Below the pieces are notes generated by a model that was not told where the DNA came from, searched no databases, and saw nothing but the letters and a program-made list of their open reading frames with translations. From a virus, in IMG/VR virus record IMGVR_UViG_3300020182_000023, positions 1 through 64,000 of that record: 64,000 bases of DNA; one strand, written 5' to 3'. Position 1 is the stretch's first letter; each line of letters begins with the position of its first letter. Of the stretch, positions 35,510 to 43,224 are shown in pieces. The translations under genes and the position numbers were made by a program.

Positions 35510-36130
35510 ATGAAAACAGGAAACATTGTAAAAGCTAAATTTACTGACGAGTTTGTTAGAATACATAACTCAATAGCTAGAAATCCGAAAATGTCAATGA
35601 AGGAGAAGGGTCTGTTATTGATAATAATGTCATTACCCGAAAACTGGACATTACACATAAGTCAGCTTCCCGCTTTTTGCGGAGAAGGGAAAACCGCTGT
35701 CAGAAATGCGTTTAAGTCCTTGAAAGAAAAAGGCTTTATTATTGAAGTTGAAATGAGGGCTTCCGATGGGAGGTTTAACGGGAAAAATTATATGGCTTAC
35801 TACGAAAGTCAAACCATTGAAGAATTTATGGTAAAACGCTCTACAACCAAGGCAGATTCACCGCGTGCGGGTTTTCGGGATGCGGATAAACGGGATGCGG
35901 ATAACAGGACACTACAAAGAAAGAACGTTACACTTAATAAAAAGAAAGAAAACAAAAAAGAAAAAAAAGAAAAAGAGCAGTTAGATTTTTCTTTTTTTCT
36001 TTTTAAGCTTAAGCAAGGTCAGCGCATACCAAAAACAGAAGTACCTAATCATTTATTAAATGAATTTAATTCTTCAACAGAAGTTTTGTATAATCAAGAA
36101 GAATCATATTACTTTATGCTACCATTTTAA
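35510..36130 (+). CDS. Winged-helix replication/regulatory protein
   Basis: 206 aa. Residues ~10-85 (RIHNSIARNPKMSMKEKGLL, then PENWTLHISQLPAFCGEGK, ALKSL-like) match the helix-turn-helix region of phage replication initiator/DnaD-like proteins. A linker with D-A-D-K-R-D-A-D-N repeats and a Lys/Glu-rich stretch follows. It is the first early gene, behind a structured leader. It probably binds DNA for replication initiation or early regulation. Confidence 0.7.
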   Translation: MKTGNIVKAKFTDEFVRIHNSIARNPKMSMKEKGLLLIIMSLPENWTLHISQLPAFCGEGKTAVRNAFKSLKEKGFIIEVEMRASDGRFNGKNYMAYYESQTIEEFMVKRSTTKADSPRAGFRDADKRDADNRTLQRKNVTLNKKKENKKEKKEKEQLDFSFFLFKLKQGQRIPKTEVPNHLLNEFNSSTEVLYNQEESYYFMLPF

Positions 36131-36208
36131 TAACAGCGAATTAAACAAAAGATTATATGGAACTAGTGTATATCGAATTAAAATGTATAATAATTAAATA
36201 TTAAAACA

Positions 36209-36373
36209 ATGGGAAGATTAACAGAAACAATGGCGTATTTAACAGCAGAACCCAATAAGTTTAGTAAGCTAACTAAGCAAGTGAACGGAGGATTCTTTTA
36301 TTTATCATATATAACTCCAAATGATGATTTAAAAAAAGTTAGAAGTAAAATGAAGCTATATAAGAAGGATTAA
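36209..36373 (+). CDS. Small protein, unknown
   Basis: 54 aa starting MGRLTETMAYLTAEPNKFSK and ending KLYKKD; basic, with a short beta-like middle (GGFFYLSYITP). It has an AT-rich leader and sits in the early operon. Function unknown. Confidence 0.5.
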   Translation: MGRLTETMAYLTAEPNKFSKLTKQVNGGFFYLSYITPNDDLKKVRSKMKLYKKD

Positions 36374-36406
36374 CTTATATTAACCTTTACGTTAGGATGT
36401 TTTATT

Positions 36407-36414
36407 TATGTTTG
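36407..36414 (+). promoter_or_regulatory. TATGTTTG -7 box
   Basis: TAnnTTTG box 16 bases before ATG 36431. Confidence 0.65.
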
Positions 36415-36430
36415 ACTTAAATAAAGAATT

Positions 36431-36712
36431 ATGGAAAAAGAAGATAACCTTCAAACATTAAAAACTAAAGCTGAACTAGACTTAATATTCAGTAAAAATA
36501 GTAATACGGATAGATACATTTCTAAATGGATTGAGGTTAAAGGCGTTTCTAGCGATGTAATATGTTCTGCTATGTATTTAGATGGTAAGCCTCATACGAT
36601 TACGTTTGACGAGGTTACAGTAGGCGAAAACAGACACCATAACTCAATAAGCATAAACATAAAAGAAGTAAAGCCATTATTTGATTTTATCTCTAATATT
36701 TTAAATAAGTGA
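36431..36712 (+). CDS. Small protein, unknown
   Basis: 93 aa, acidic, mixed alpha/beta (RYISKWIEVKGVSSDVICSAMYL). It has its own promoter. No motif recognised. Confidence 0.5.
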   Translation: MEKEDNLQTLKTKAELDLIFSKNSNTDRYISKWIEVKGVSSDVICSAMYLDGKPHTITFDEVTVGENRHHNSISINIKEVKPLFDFISNILNK

Positions 36713-36767
36713 AGAATTATGGCTGAATATAATTATTAGTCAATAATCTCCGCCTAAACAAAAAGTC

Positions 36768-36775
36768 TATATTTG
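36768..36775 (+). promoter_or_regulatory. TATATTTG -7 box, leaderless start
   Basis: TAnnTTTG box followed by ATAT and then ATG 36780: exactly four bases between box and start codon. Confidence 0.7.
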
Positions 36776-36779
36776 ATAT

Positions 36780-36998
36780 ATGGAATTTTCACTATTTTTA
36801 AACAACGGAGAACAAATAAATATAAACACAGAAGATTATACAGACCCTACTAGAACGGTTATGGAATACCTTATATCAATGCTAGAATATTATGAAACAG
36901 AATTATCCTTCTGTGATGAAGAAAATGAATTACTGTATCAGCAAGTGGAATATTGTAAACTACTTACTGATTTGTTGAAGCCAGAGATAAAGAATTAA
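36780..36998 (+). CDS. Small acidic protein, unknown
   Basis: 72 aa, acidic and helical (LISMLEYYETELSFCDEENELLYQQ). Its stop codon TAA is part of the TAAC that opens the downstream attC-like palindrome. Leaderless-type start. Function unknown. Confidence 0.5.
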   Translation: MEFSLFLNNGEQININTEDYTDPTRTVMEYLISMLEYYETELSFCDEENELLYQQVEYCKLLTDLLKPEIKN

Positions 36999-37060
36999 CA
37001 CCAAGCTAAGAAGCGTTTTAATGCTTTCTTAGCGGCTGTTATGCAACGTTTTAATGTTGC
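36993..37060 (+). repeat. attC-like palindrome A plus second hairpin
   Basis: TAACA ... TGTTA outer ends (36996-37041) enclose GCTAAGAA-GC / GC-TTTCTTAGC arms with one unpaired A, and the site ends GTTATGC. A second hairpin GCAAC-GTTTTAAT-GTTGC (37043-37060) follows. Ends, bulge and position after a small ORF resemble integron attC sites. A transcription terminator is the alternative. Confidence 0.5.
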
Positions 37061-37102
37061 AATTTTTAACCCTTATTAACATTAACCAATAGATAATATT
37101 AA

Positions 37103-37110
37103 TACATTTG
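37103..37110 (+). promoter_or_regulatory. TACATTTG -7 box, leaderless start
   Basis: TAnnTTTG box followed by AATT and ATG 37115: exactly four bases between box and start codon. Confidence 0.7.
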
Positions 37111-37114
37111 AATT

Positions 37115-37546
37115 ATGATACAAATAGATAATATAGAAATAGACCCCACTGCATTAGTAGTGTTAGGAGGGTTTGCATTAGGGATGATTATAGCCCCTTT
37201 TGATTCCGCATTAATAAAAAGAGAATACAGGCTAGAATGGCTGTATCACACAGCTAAGTTTATGCTTATGTTCTTGTTAGGTGGTGCGTTATTACACCAC
37301 GTTCTACCTAAAGATGGATACTTCGTTCCAAGACTTATAGCTTGCTCATTATCATACAGCATTTCCTTTGACTTGTTTTTAAACTTTTTAAGAGGCAAGG
37401 AGATATTTTACATAGGACAAACTGCTTTTCTTGATAAGATGGCTAGAAAGTACCTTAAAACGGGTTTAAACTATATTTTCGTAAGGTTATTAGCTGTGTT
37501 TTTGATTGGAGTAGGAATAGTAATACATATTTTATTAAATAATTAA
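37115..37546 (+). CDS. Integral membrane protein
   Basis: 143 aa with about four hydrophobic segments (TALVVLGGFALGMIIAPF; FMLMFLLGGALLHHVL; LIACSLSYSISFDLFL; LLAVFLIGVGIVIHILL). It follows palindrome A and a leaderless-type promoter. Membrane location is clear; function unknown. Confidence 0.55.
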   Translation: MIQIDNIEIDPTALVVLGGFALGMIIAPFDSALIKREYRLEWLYHTAKFMLMFLLGGALLHHVLPKDGYFVPRLIACSLSYSISFDLFLNFLRGKEIFYIGQTAFLDKMARKYLKTGLNYIFVRLLAVFLIGVGIVIHILLNN

Positions 37547-37549
37547 GAT

Positions 37550-37735
37550 ATGAATACAACTAAAATAACATATGAGGGTTACGGTAAGAAAATTTCCGTT
37601 GAATTAGACCACGAAGATGTATCTATACAAGAAGTATTAGACGCTGTTGTTTCAATGCTTTACGGAAGTGGATTTCATAAGCAGACAGTAGATAACGGAA
37701 TAATAGAATTAGCAGAAGAATTAAACGATAAATAA
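37550..37735 (+). CDS. Small acidic protein, unknown
   Basis: 61 aa beginning MNTTKITYEGYGKKISVELD, with a conserved-looking 'Y.K.IS.EL...D....E.L.A....L.G.GF' pattern. Small phage proteins of this form occur near replication genes but have no known function. Three bases after the membrane gene. Confidence 0.5.
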   Translation: MNTTKITYEGYGKKISVELDHEDVSIQEVLDAVVSMLYGSGFHKQTVDNGIIELAEELNDK

Positions 37736-37744
37736 TTAAATAGA

Positions 37745-37945
37745 ATGGATAAGAGATACATTATAGAAGATTTAGGCTTAAAGAAAGCTAAGGATTACAA
37801 GGGAGAGGTTTATTTTTACCCTGACGAAGAAGATTTTGTTGGGTTCTTTATAGAATCAGAAGATAAAACTCACTTTGTGTTTATACCGTCAGAGCCAATA
37901 GACAGCTTATCAAGTAAAACGGCTTTTGAAAGAATATTTAAGTAG
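37745..37945 (+). CDS. Small protein, unknown
   Basis: 66 aa, acidic, alternating charged and aromatic residues (GEVYFYPDEEDFVGFFIESEDK). Function unknown. Confidence 0.45.
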   Translation: MDKRYIIEDLGLKKAKDYKGEVYFYPDEEDFVGFFIESEDKTHFVFIPSEPIDSLSSKTAFERIFK

Positions 37946-37947
37946 AT

Positions 37948-38025
37948 ATGAAAGATATGGTTTTATTGGTACTGTTAGCTGTATGTATAGTTGAATACAG
38001 AGAAAGACCTAGAATAGACTTCTGA
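37948..38025 (+). CDS. Tiny hydrophobic peptide
   Basis: 25 codons, MKDMVLLVLLAVCIVEYRER then a short tail. One possible membrane helix. It overlaps nothing and follows the previous stop by two bases. Translation uncertain. Confidence 0.25.
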   Translation: MKDMVLLVLLAVCIVEYRERPRIDF

Positions 38026-38081
38026 GGGAATGTTTATTTGTGGTACGGTAGATATAATCGTAAATGTATAAATATATTATA

Positions 38082-38714
38082 ATGGAATATAAGATAGAAA
38101 AACAAGCTAAAGGCACTCGAATACTTTTCGGGGATGAGGTAAGAGATAGATACACGCTATTAAATAAAATGATAGCTACCGTTGAGTCTTACGGGTTTCA
38201 AGGAATACAACTGCCTAGCATAGAGCCGTCTGAAATATACATAGACAAAGCAGGGAGAGAAGTGCTTAATCAAATGTGGGTGTTTCCAGATAAAAAAGGA
38301 AGGAATGTATGCTTACGCCCAGAGGCAACGGCTACCGTTCAGCTAATCGCTAATCATTTCTGGCAAGCTAAAAAAGAAATAAGAGTTTGGTATTTTGAGA
38401 AATGCTGGAGATACGAAAAACCGCAAAGGGGCAGATACAGAGAATTTTGGCAGTTCGGTTGCGAAGTAATAAACCCATCTACTGATTTAATAAAAGAAGA
38501 ATTAATAGACATATCTAAAGAACTTTGTGAACTTCAAACAAAGGATATAACGATAGATTATTCCGTAACAAGGGGATTGGGCTATTATACAGATAAAGGC
38601 TTTGAATTACGCTGTAAGCAACTAGGAGCGCAAGAACAGATATGCGGAGGTGGTTCTTATGATAGAGGAATTGGGTTTGCCATTGGGTTTGATAGATTAA
38701 TGCTTTGTAAATAA
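38082..38714 (+). CDS. Minimal histidyl-tRNA synthetase-like catalytic core
   Basis: 210 aa from the inner ATG 38082 (a longer start at 38064 is possible). It contains the class II aaRS core of HisRS: LRPEATATV, motif 2 with EKCWRYEKPQRGRYREFWQ, the His-specific RGLGYYTD and GGGSYDR motifs, and motif 3 GFAIGFDRLML. The usual insertion domain and C-terminal anticodon-binding domain are missing, so it is about half the normal length. It may charge a tRNA-like substrate, act as a HisZ-like regulator or make a histidyl-adenylate product. Function is unknown; the fold call is firm. Confidence 0.8.
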   Translation: MEYKIEKQAKGTRILFGDEVRDRYTLLNKMIATVESYGFQGIQLPSIEPSEIYIDKAGREVLNQMWVFPDKKGRNVCLRPEATATVQLIANHFWQAKKEIRVWYFEKCWRYEKPQRGRYREFWQFGCEVINPSTDLIKEELIDISKELCELQTKDITIDYSVTRGLGYYTDKGFELRCKQLGAQEQICGGGSYDRGIGFAIGFDRLMLCK

Positions 38715-38720
38715 ATAATT

Positions 38721-38951
38721 ATGAAAACAAAATTGATTAGAAACAGTACGCTCCAAGACTTAATGGATGCTGCGGAGTATTCTTCTTACTCAGAAACACT
38801 AGAAGGTGTTAAACGGGCTAAAATAGGCTTAGATATATACGAGAAAGTAAAGGGTGGCTGGAAGCAAATCAGCGATTCGGGTATTATACCTAAGAAGTGT
38901 AACGTTATATCTCTTGATGCTAATGGCGCAAGCAGAATGAAGCGGAGGTAA
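38721..38951 (+). CDS. Small basic protein, unknown
   Basis: 76 aa (RNSTLQDLMDAAEYSSYSET ... KCNVISLDANGASRMKRR). Six bases after the HisRS-like gene. Its stop TAA is part of the TAACG that opens palindrome J. Function unknown. Confidence 0.5.
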   Translation: MKTKLIRNSTLQDLMDAAEYSSYSETLEGVKRAKIGLDIYEKVKGGWKQISDSGIIPKKCNVISLDANGASRMKRR

Positions 38952-39040
38952 CGGTTTGTGTATGAGTAGTGTGGCTTTGCTCTTATTTTCAACTTACAGA
39001 TAAACTTATTTAGCCACATTACTTATACACTTTTTTATAG
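38949..39040 (+). repeat. attC-like palindrome J
   Basis: Starts TAACG. Arms at 38958-38976 and 39012-39030 are complementary at 17 of 19 positions across a 35-base centre. No clear GTTA end. Similar arms occur in palindromes G and H. It separates two small genes. Confidence 0.45.
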
Positions 39041-39060
39041 GTATGTAAAATTTACGGAAT

Positions 39061-39207
39061 ATGAATAAAGAAAATAATTATTGGAAAGGAATAATGGTTG
39101 GATTTGCAGTAAGCACAATTGTTTGGTGTACTTTATGGGCATTTGTTATTGGAAAAATAGATAAGGTTCACAAACAAGAACTTGATTATATAATAGAAAA
39201 ACACTAA
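39061..39207 (+). CDS. Single-pass membrane peptide
   Basis: 48 aa, with a hydrophobic helix (GIMVGFAVSTIVWCTLWAFV) and a charged C terminus. It lies alone between palindromes J and B, like a one-gene cassette. Function unknown. Confidence 0.5.
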   Translation: MNKENNYWKGIMVGFAVSTIVWCTLWAFVIGKIDKVHKQELDYIIEKH

Positions 39208-39233
39208 ACAAAGTAGGTAGTAAATTTTATTAC

Positions 39234-39286
39234 CTATAACACCCGTCTAAGAAACGCTTTAATGTTTCTTTTGGCGGCTGTTAGAT
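39234..39286 (+). repeat. attC-like palindrome B
   Basis: TAACA-CCCG ... CGG-CTGTTA ends with CTAAGAAAC / GTTTCTTTTGG arms. The right end GTTAGAT fits the attC core GTTRRRY. It follows the 48 aa membrane peptide. Confidence 0.5.
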
Positions 39287-39338
39287 AAAGTTTAACAACC
39301 ATTTTACCCGACAGGGGAAATTGGTTAAGGAACATTAA

Positions 39339-39346
39339 TAGATTTG
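39339..39346 (+). promoter_or_regulatory. TAGATTTG -7 box, leaderless start
   Basis: TAnnTTTG box followed by AATT and ATG 39351: four bases between box and start codon. Confidence 0.7.
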
Positions 39347-39350
39347 AATT

Positions 39351-39725
39351 ATGAAACTACACAAAGACATATTATACTCCGTAGGAGATGAAATTGAGAT
39401 AGATAACATTAAATACACCATAGAACTCGCAGGATGGGGTAAAATACGACTACATAAGAAATGCTGTGGTGATATGTCCGCTGCCAAAGAAGTAGATGAC
39501 GTAACAGCTATACGGGGCTTAGATATAATAATAGCACTTAATGAAGAAGGTGCTACTGAAGAGGTAGAGGAAATTAAAAATAACTTAGAATGTCATTTTA
39601 ATGAAATTGAGTGTAAATTTAAATCTGAAGAATCTAACCTTAATGACAAAATCCGCATATTAGAAGCGCAGAATAAAGATTTAAAGAATGAACTAGAGGA
39701 TGATAAGTCTTGGTGGATATGGTAG
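39351..39725 (+). CDS. Unknown protein with C-terminal coiled coil
   Basis: 124 aa. N-terminal beta-rich part (ILYSVGDEIEIDNIKYTI) and a C-terminal coiled coil from about residue 78 (NNLECHFNEIECKFKSEESN), ending in WWIW. A short tandem repeat follows. Function unknown. Confidence 0.5.
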   Translation: MKLHKDILYSVGDEIEIDNIKYTIELAGWGKIRLHKKCCGDMSAAKEVDDVTAIRGLDIIIALNEEGATEEVEEIKNNLECHFNEIECKFKSEESNLNDKIRILEAQNKDLKNELEDDKSWWIW

Positions 39726-39726
39726 C

Positions 39727-39756
39727 GATACGATAAGATACGATAAGATACGATAA
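39727..39756 (+). repeat. Tandem repeat GATACGATAA x3
   Basis: Three exact copies of a 10-base unit directly after the stop of the preceding gene; a fourth is degenerate. Could be a protein-binding site or slippage product. Confidence 0.6.
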
Positions 39757-39792
39757 TAATACGAAAAAGAGTTTAAGAAATGAAAACAACAG

Positions 39793-39820
39793 AAAGCTCG
39801 GTTAACTACTGGGCTTTTTT
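39793..39820 (+). terminator. Intrinsic terminator
   Basis: AAAGC ... GGGCTTTTTT hairpin with a 13-base loop and T run, in the gap between the plus gene ending 39725 and the convergent minus gene ending 39806, whose end it overlaps. Confidence 0.6.
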
Positions 39821-40240
39821 GTTTCGCCCCCTTAAGGCTCTTTGCACCGTACTCAAGCTAACATCCAACTCATTCGCCAACTCCTGCTTAGAATATTCTG
39901 GAAATAATTTATTTAACTCCAAAATCTTATTAACCATAGCCTTCCTTAAACTCTTCTTAATTAACCTAGCTTTCCTATTCTTAGATGTCCTTAGCCTAAT
40001 AGCACGGCATTCTCGCTGCTTCAACTCCTTCAACCACATAGCTAACCAAAAATGTAAATAAGCAGAAGGCTTCCTATAATCATCAAACACCCATATACTA
40101 TGAACCTCCCAACTGCCACCCAACTTGTGATACCACCTGTAATTAGAGTCCCTATCCCTTACAATTTTATGATTCTCTATCCTACATAAAGAAGCTAAAT
40201 CATCATCAGACCAACTCGTACTTAAATTAACATCTTCCAT
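39806..40240 (-). CDS. Helix-turn-helix protein
   Basis: 144 aa from ATG 40238-40240. The C terminus (SKQELANELDVSLSTVQRAL) is a classical helix-turn-helix, preceded by a very basic region (RLRTSKNRKARLIKKSLRK). It is a minus-strand gene inside the plus-strand early region, with its own promoter, as expected of a regulator or a homing-associated protein. Target unknown. Confidence 0.6.
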   Translation of the reverse strand: MEDVNLSTSWSDDDLASLCRIENHKIVRDRDSNYRWYHKLGGSWEVHSIWVFDDYRKPSAYLHFWLAMWLKELKQRECRAIRLRTSKNRKARLIKKSLRKAMVNKILELNKLFPEYSKQELANELDVSLSTVQRALRGRNKKAQ

Positions 40241-40249
40241 ATTCAAAAA

Positions 40250-40257
40250 CAAATATA
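40250..40257 (-). promoter_or_regulatory. TATATTTG -7 box
   Basis: Minus-strand TAnnTTTG box nine bases before ATG 40240. Confidence 0.65.
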
Positions 40258-40358
40258 CCTAAACCATAAGGCTATAAAAAACAAAATAACACTCCTTAAC
40301 ATCTATCAATAAGATAATTAATTACTTTAGCTGTATGAAAAATAAAAAGTAAATAATT

Positions 40359-40706
40359 ATGAACTCAGTAGAAGAATACGAAAAAGAAGAACGGGAAATA
40401 AAAAAACTAATAGATGAGCTTAAAACAAGAAAGCCTACTATAAAAGAGATAAAAAAAGTATTGGACTTTAAAATACTACATAAGGACTCTAAGCAAAAAT
40501 GGGTAATAAACGAATACTTCCCGTTAGAACACCACGAAAAACATTCAACATCATACCTAGTGCTTAAACCTTACAATAAGGGGTGGTTTTATAGAAATGA
40601 ATCATCGCACGACTACGGTATGCAAATAAACCCAGAGGTGTTTGAGGTGAAAATGACAGAACAAGAGGTAGTAGATAAGTATGTTATTAGTGATTATGGA
40701 TTGTAG
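40359..40706 (+). CDS. Unknown protein
   Basis: 115 aa, charged N-terminal helix (EEYEKEEREIKKLIDEL) and a mixed C terminus rich in aromatics. Function unknown. Confidence 0.5.
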   Translation: MNSVEEYEKEEREIKKLIDELKTRKPTIKEIKKVLDFKILHKDSKQKWVINEYFPLEHHEKHSTSYLVLKPYNKGWFYRNESSHDYGMQINPEVFEVKMTEQEVVDKYVISDYGL

Positions 40707-40738
40707 TTTAATCCCCCGCAATACACAAAGGAAATAAT

Positions 40739-40891
40739 ATGAAACACATAGGATATATACCAAAAGAAACAGAAAAGAAACTACATAGAGAAGTATGCAG
40801 TGAACTTACAGAACAAGACTACAACGGAAAAGATACTTACCACTTATACATAGAACAATGGAATATAACTCAGACTTTAAATACGACCTAA
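40739..40891 (+). CDS. Small protein, unknown
   Basis: 50 aa beginning MKHIGYIPKETEKKLHREVC. It overlaps the start of the resolvase-like gene by 34 bases in another frame. Function unknown. Confidence 0.4.
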   Translation: MKHIGYIPKETEKKLHREVCSELTEQDYNGKDTYHLYIEQWNITQTLNTT

Positions 40892-41202
40892 AAGTAGGGC
40901 AAATAAAAGAAAAAGAACTAGCACATATACTCCAAAATGAAAAAATAGAAGTAAAAACAGACCTGCAAGCTCACAAAACAGGAAATATATTTATAGAATA
41001 CCACTCAAGAGGTAAACCATCAGGACTAGCAACATCAGAAGCTAAATACTACTGCATAGCTATACAAGAAATACTAATAATACTACCAGCCAAAAAACTT
41101 AAAAAACTATGCAGAAAATACCTAAACACCAACAGAGATAAAAAAGGCGGAGATAGCAACTCCTCAAAAGGAATACTCCTGCCAGTAAAAGATTTATTTT
41201 AA
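40858..41202 (+). CDS. PD-(D/E)XK-type nuclease, possible Holliday resolvase
   Basis: 114 aa. The pattern DLKVGQIKEKELAHIL ... IEVKTD ... GNIFIEYHSRGKPSGLATSEA matches small phage endonucleases: a helix with E, the E-x-K of the core strand (IEVK), and a conserved 'GNxxIEYxSRGKPSG' stretch. Such enzymes cut branched DNA or act as resolvases. Near the replication genes; exact substrate unknown. Confidence 0.6.
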   Translation: MEYNSDFKYDLKVGQIKEKELAHILQNEKIEVKTDLQAHKTGNIFIEYHSRGKPSGLATSEAKYYCIAIQEILIILPAKKLKKLCRKYLNTNRDKKGGDSNSSKGILLPVKDLF

Positions 41203-41214
41203 AAATTTTGTATG

Positions 41215-41268
41215 TATGTAGAAGTGGGGGATAATATAATATTCAACCCCGCCACCTCCAACAAACCA
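41215..41268 (+). repeat. Flanking hairpin duplicate, left copy
   Basis: AAATTTTG-type start, then GTGG (41224-41227) pairing with CCAC (41252-41255) around a TATAATA-containing centre. A diverged second copy lies beyond the HNH gene at 42413-42470, where the arms are GAGG/CCTC: a compensatory change. Confidence 0.5.
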
Positions 41269-41277
41269 AACCCGAAT

Positions 41278-42375
41278 CTATTCTGCTTTATTACCGTGAC
41301 CACCAATACCATTCTCTTTCTTGTATTTTGAAATCTTAATCGCTATGTTAGATTGGGATGTTCCTAACTTCTCTGCTATTTTCCATTGTGGCATTGTCTT
41401 ATTCATTTCGTACAATTCTTTATAGTCGTATTTTCTGTTTCTTTTATCTAAGCCGTTAAGCCTAGCGCCAAATCTTTTTATAGCTGTTTCAACAGCCCCG
41501 TCACCACAATTATAATACTCAGTTAGCATTTTTAGCGTGTACCTCTTTTCTACTAAGCTTAAAAACTCATCTTTATCTGCTATACCATAGGGCTTAACAT
41601 AAATATCTTCACTTCTAAGCTCACCATACTTAATAATAATCCTTTTAACAGCACCAACACTAATCTGATACTTATCAGAAATAAACTCTATGCTATTACC
41701 AGATTCGTAGGACTTAGAAAAAACCTTACCCCTACAATCTTTGTAGTTGATATTTCGAGTTATCCGTACAATAGTAGGAGGAGATACATTAAACATATCA
41801 GCTATTTCCGTATTACTAACCAACTCTTCAGAATAAAGCCTTTTAATTTCCCGCTGCTCATCATAGGAGAAATTAGTAAACTTATCCTTAATAACCCTAT
41901 TACTCCTACCATCAAATACGCCTAGTTCAACCAACAGTGATTTAATAACAGCGCTTGATACATTATACTGATTAGCTATATAAGTTATAGGGTAAGACTC
42001 ATACATATCAACTATATTCTTCTTGTCAGAATCACTAAACGAATACTTAGTCCCAGATAAGTAACCAGCATCTTTCTGCCTTTTTCTATTTTCCTCTGGA
42101 GTAACCCACTCTAAGTTACTAGAGGCATTATTAAGCCTATTAAAGTCCTTATGGTCAACTTCGTGTCTATCGCTAGGAGGTAGCCCATTAAAAGCTAGAC
42201 AAACAAGTCTATGTACATACTGAGAGTGCCTGCCCTTTTCATTATGCCTAACTCCAACGGATAAGTACTTACCACCCTTTAATTGAGGCTTTAGTACATT
42301 ACCTCTCTTCTTATTATAAACATTTCCTAATTCATCTACTTGGTACTTATCGTACATTGGTATATTCTTTTTCAT
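41278..42375 (-). CDS. HNH homing endonuclease with repeated HTH domains
   Basis: 365 aa. NUMOD4-like start (YQVDELGNVYNKKRG), HNH_3 core (YVHRLVCLAFNG ... EVDHKDFNRLNNASSNLEWVT), then four to five helix-turn-helix-like segments (TYIANQYNVSSAVIKSLL; SNTEIADMFNVSPPTIVRI; QWKIAEKLGTSQSNIAI). These nucleases cut intron- or insertion-less alleles and spread by repair. It lies on the minus strand with its own promoter, between two diverged copies of the same hairpin. Confidence 0.85.
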   Translation of the reverse strand: MKKNIPMYDKYQVDELGNVYNKKRGNVLKPQLKGGKYLSVGVRHNEKGRHSQYVHRLVCLAFNGLPPSDRHEVDHKDFNRLNNASSNLEWVTPEENRKRQKDAGYLSGTKYSFSDSDKKNIVDMYESYPITYIANQYNVSSAVIKSLLVELGVFDGRSNRVIKDKFTNFSYDEQREIKRLYSEELVSNTEIADMFNVSPPTIVRITRNINYKDCRGKVFSKSYESGNSIEFISDKYQISVGAVKRIIIKYGELRSEDIYVKPYGIADKDEFLSLVEKRYTLKMLTEYYNCGDGAVETAIKRFGARLNGLDKRNRKYDYKELYEMNKTMPQWKIAEKLGTSQSNIAIKISKYKKENGIGGHGNKAE

Positions 42376-42395
42376 ATATTATATTTTTGTAGGTA

Positions 42396-42403
42396 CAAAT
42401 ATA
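42396..42403 (-). promoter_or_regulatory. TATATTTG -7 box
   Basis: Minus-strand TAnnTTTG box 20 bases before ATG 42375 of the HNH gene. Confidence 0.65.
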
Positions 42404-42412
42404 AGAAAAATA

Positions 42413-42470
42413 ATTTAAATTTTGTGTGTATAGAGGGGTGTGGTATAATAAATAGTTCAATGCCCGCCTC
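42413..42470 (+). repeat. Flanking hairpin duplicate, right copy
   Basis: Diverged copy of the element at 41215, with arms GAGG (42433-42436) and CCTC (42467-42470). Another hairpin follows: AATATT-ACCC-GAGT-GGGT-CAATATT near 42493-42517. The stretch 42404-42656 has no other recognised feature. Confidence 0.45.
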
Positions 42471-42656
42471 AAACCCAATAAAAAACGGCTCAATATTACC
42501 CGAGTGGGTCAATATTTCAACTTCAAAAACATAACCACCACCACTACATTACACCACGTTACACCATAGCATTTATATCTACATTCCTTGCCTATGCTAT
42601 GCGCTTGATGCTATTGTATTTAACATTTATTAACAATGTATGTATCTTTTTTATAT

Positions 42657-42664
42657 TACATTTG
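42657..42664 (+). promoter_or_regulatory. TACATTTG -7 box
   Basis: TAnnTTTG box 44 bases before ATG 42709. It lies inside a longer frame beginning at 42640, so the inner start is chosen. The leader holds a small GTATCC/GGATGC-type hairpin. Confidence 0.65.
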
Positions 42665-42708
42665 TCGCAGTATCCGATGTTGGATGCTACAATTTAATAC
42701 TATATATT

Positions 42709-42960
42709 ATGAATATTGAAATAGAATACTTGAGAACGGACAAATCGCCTTGTTACGGTGGATTCAATGTACAGAACGTTTACGAAGTGAACACCGTGAC
42801 AAATGGCTTTAGTAACCGATATACCGTATTTTGCAGGATTGCAGGCTTAAACGGTGGTCAAATATGGAATGAGCCAGTAAGCTACGAAGCGCACGGCAAT
42901 AACGAAGAGACGCTTATCGAAAGTGCTGTATTTGATATTTTCGAAGATAACATAGGGTAA
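42709..42960 (+). CDS. Small protein, unknown
   Basis: 83 aa (MNIEIEYLRTDKSPCYGGFN, then NGFSNRYTVFCRIAGLNGG). Beta-rich. Followed by a terminator. Function unknown. Confidence 0.5.
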   Translation: MNIEIEYLRTDKSPCYGGFNVQNVYEVNTVTNGFSNRYTVFCRIAGLNGGQIWNEPVSYEAHGNNEETLIESAVFDIFEDNIG

Positions 42961-42967
42961 ACAAACA

Positions 42968-43000
42968 CAAAGCCCCGTTCATATTGTTCGGGGCTAATTT
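42968..43000 (+). terminator. Terminator-like hairpin
   Basis: AGCCCCG (42971-42977) pairs with CGGGGCT (42989-42995); only a short T-rich tail follows. Confidence 0.6.
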
Positions 43001-43013
43001 AATACTAAACAAG

Positions 43014-43220
43014 ATGACAAATTCAAAAGGACAACCGTTAACCTTTGGTTTCAGGTCAAACACAAAGGTATTGAAGTACAAAAGCAAAAGAGCTACAAAC
43101 AAGCTGGTAGACTCTTACAATGAAGCTAAAATAGACGCATACAAGGCGCATTGGGATAGCTTTAATACTGACCTATATAAGGAATTAATTGCAATTAAAT
43201 TAAATAGTTTAAACAGATAG
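43014..43220 (+). CDS. Small basic protein, unknown
   Basis: 68 aa from ATG 43014, after the hairpin; a longer frame would start inside it. Basic N terminus (GFRSNTKVLKYKSKRATNKL). Function unknown. Confidence 0.5.
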   Translation: MTNSKGQPLTFGFRSNTKVLKYKSKRATNKLVDSYNEAKIDAYKAHWDSFNTDLYKELIAIKLNSLNR

Positions 43221-43224
43221 GATT

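Noticed and set aside
39780-40061. Plus-strand ORF of 93 codons
   Set aside because: It runs through a terminator and is antisense to the HTH gene.
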